In this document: positions 12,145 to 12,767 of the stretch, piece after piece
Layout of the letters: every line of letters begins with the position of its first letter
Position numbering within the stretch: the first letter of the stretch is position 1
Source: an uncultured Bacillota bacterium
Lineage (GTDB): Bacteria > Bacillota > Clostridia > Tissierellales > Tissierellaceae
Assembly (NCBI GenBank): GCA_937951995.1
Contig: CALGAG010000203.1
Location: 1-12,767 of the forward strand
Direction of reading: 5' to 3'
Length of the DNA stretch: 12,767 nt
Notes under the pieces: generated by a model
What the model was told of the DNA's origin: nothing
Databases searched by the model: none
The model's input: the letters and a program-made list of their open reading frames with translations, nothing else
Position numbers and translations under genes: made by a program

Positions 12145-12767
12145 ATGTATCCTGATATAAAATACAGTGAATATGAAGAAAAGCTAAAAACAGATGAATA
12201 TGTTCTAATAGATGTTAGAACCCCAAAGGAATTTGCCCAGGAGACAATACCTGGGGCCATAAACGTTCCCCTCTTCTCCAACAAGGAACGTGAGATTGTT
12301 GGAACTGCCTACAAGCAGAAATCCGTTGAGGAAGCCAAAATGATCGGAGTCCAAGCAGTTGCCAAAAGGCTACCTGAAATGTTCAAGACCCTTTTGGAAA
12401 TAAATAGAAAGCACAAACACCTGGTGTTCTTCTGTGCAAGGGGAGGCTTTAGAAGTGGCAGCATAGTTGCCTTTCTGCAAAGCCTTCATATCAGTGCATT
12501 CAGACTGGAGGGTGGCTACAAGGCCTACAGGGCATATGTGAATGAAAGACTGCCAGAGGTTGCCAAGGACATTGAGCTGATTGTACTTTACGGAAATACC
12601 GGAACAGGCAAGACCCAGGTCCTGGAGGCCCTGAAAAGAACAGGTGCAGATGATCTTGACCTTGAAGCTTGTGCTAACCATAGGGGATCAACCCTTGGTG
12701 CCGTTGGACTTGGAGAACCCAATACACAGAAAATGTTTGAGGCACTACTTTATGAGGAGTTGAAGGA
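12145..12767 (+). CDS. mnmH: tRNA 2-selenouridine synthase MnmH (5' part, cut by window edge)
   Basis: MnmH (SelU, YbbB) replaces the sulfur of 2-thiouridine at the wobble position of certain tRNAs with selenium, using selenophosphate, by way of a geranylated intermediate. The 208 residues seen contain the N-terminal rhodanese domain, with LIDVRTPKEF (21-30) and active-site C97 in FFCARGGFRSGS (95-106), then the start of the P-loop domain with GNTGTGKT (150-157) and the family-specific DLEACANHRGSTLG (171-184). About 140 more residues would be expected beyond the edge. Two in-frame ATG codons are possible. I prefer 12145, because the GGAAGGATGAG sequence is well spaced for it but abuts the ATG at 12133. 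The organism should also have SelD to supply selenophosphate; it is not in the window. Confidence 0.93.
   Translation, partial: MYPDIKYSEYEEKLKTDEYVLIDVRTPKEFAQETIPGAINVPLFSNKEREIVGTAYKQKSVEEAKMIGVQAVAKRLPEMFKTLLEINRKHKHLVFFCARGGFRSGSIVAFLQSLHISAFRLEGGYKAYRAYVNERLPEVAKDIELIVLYGNTGTGKTQVLEALKRTGADDLDLEACANHRGSTLGAVGLGEPNTQKMFEALLYEELK

Noticed and set aside
1..12767. CRISPR arrays, tRNA or rRNA genes, insertion sequences, prophage genes
   Set aside because: I saw no regularly spaced repeats, no transposase or integrase reading frames, no terminal inverted repeats with target duplications, and no sequence resembling structural RNA genes.

Overview
The window looks like chromosome from an anaerobic, low-to-moderate GC Bacillota (clostridial or tissierellial type). 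The signs are strong GGAGG-type ribosome binding sites, frequent AGG arginine codons, intrinsic terminators between almost all transcription units, and gene families common in such anaerobes (Na+-translocating redox complex, methylglyoxal synthase, acyl-ACP thioesterase, selenouridine synthase). I cannot assign a genus. I see no phage, transposon, CRISPR array, tRNA or rRNA.

Layout. 1-3711 (minus): a tightly coupled operon nqrB-nqrC-nqrD-nqrE-nqrF, with nqrF cut by the left edge. It encodes a membrane NADH-driven Na+ pump of the Nqr/Rnf superfamily. No nqrA lies upstream of nqrB, and NqrB and NqrC are Rnf-sized. 3864-4880 (plus): a YqjM/NamA-type old yellow enzyme, divergent from the nqr operon. 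4937-5683 (minus): a cytosolic parvulin-type prolyl isomerase. 5800-5997 (minus): a cold-shock protein with a leader of about 125 nt. 6216-6686 (minus): methylglyoxal synthase. 6827-7318 (plus): an unassigned protein with a P-loop-like segment lacking the key lysine, convergent with 7320-8069 (minus), an acyl-ACP thioesterase. The two stop codons are 1 bp apart inside a shared bidirectional terminator. 8193-8597 (plus): a small helix-hairpin-helix (DUF4332) protein. 8688-10214 (plus): a HerA-like ATPase of the DUF853/YjgR family. 10249-10584 (minus): DUF192. 10658-11963 (minus): an EamA-type transporter preceded in the same operon by a DUF1893 protein. 12145-12767 (plus): the 5' part of mnmH (tRNA 2-selenouridine synthase), cut by the right edge.

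How the genes fit together. The main functional unit is the nqr operon, which would couple NADH oxidation to Na+ export. The neighbouring old yellow enzyme is another flavin-dependent reductase, and the two share a 152-bp divergent promoter region. The rest is a mosaic of one- or two-gene units for stress, envelope, RNA and general metabolism, most with their own promoter and hairpin terminator. No single new multi-gene defence or biosynthetic system is evident. The most unusual points are the nqrA-less Nqr-like operon, the terminator embedded in two convergent genes, the degenerate P-loop protein, and a GTGGTAT extended -10 element shared by four promoters. There is no gene-free stretch longer than 300 bases; the longest is the 218-bp cold-shock leader and promoter region.
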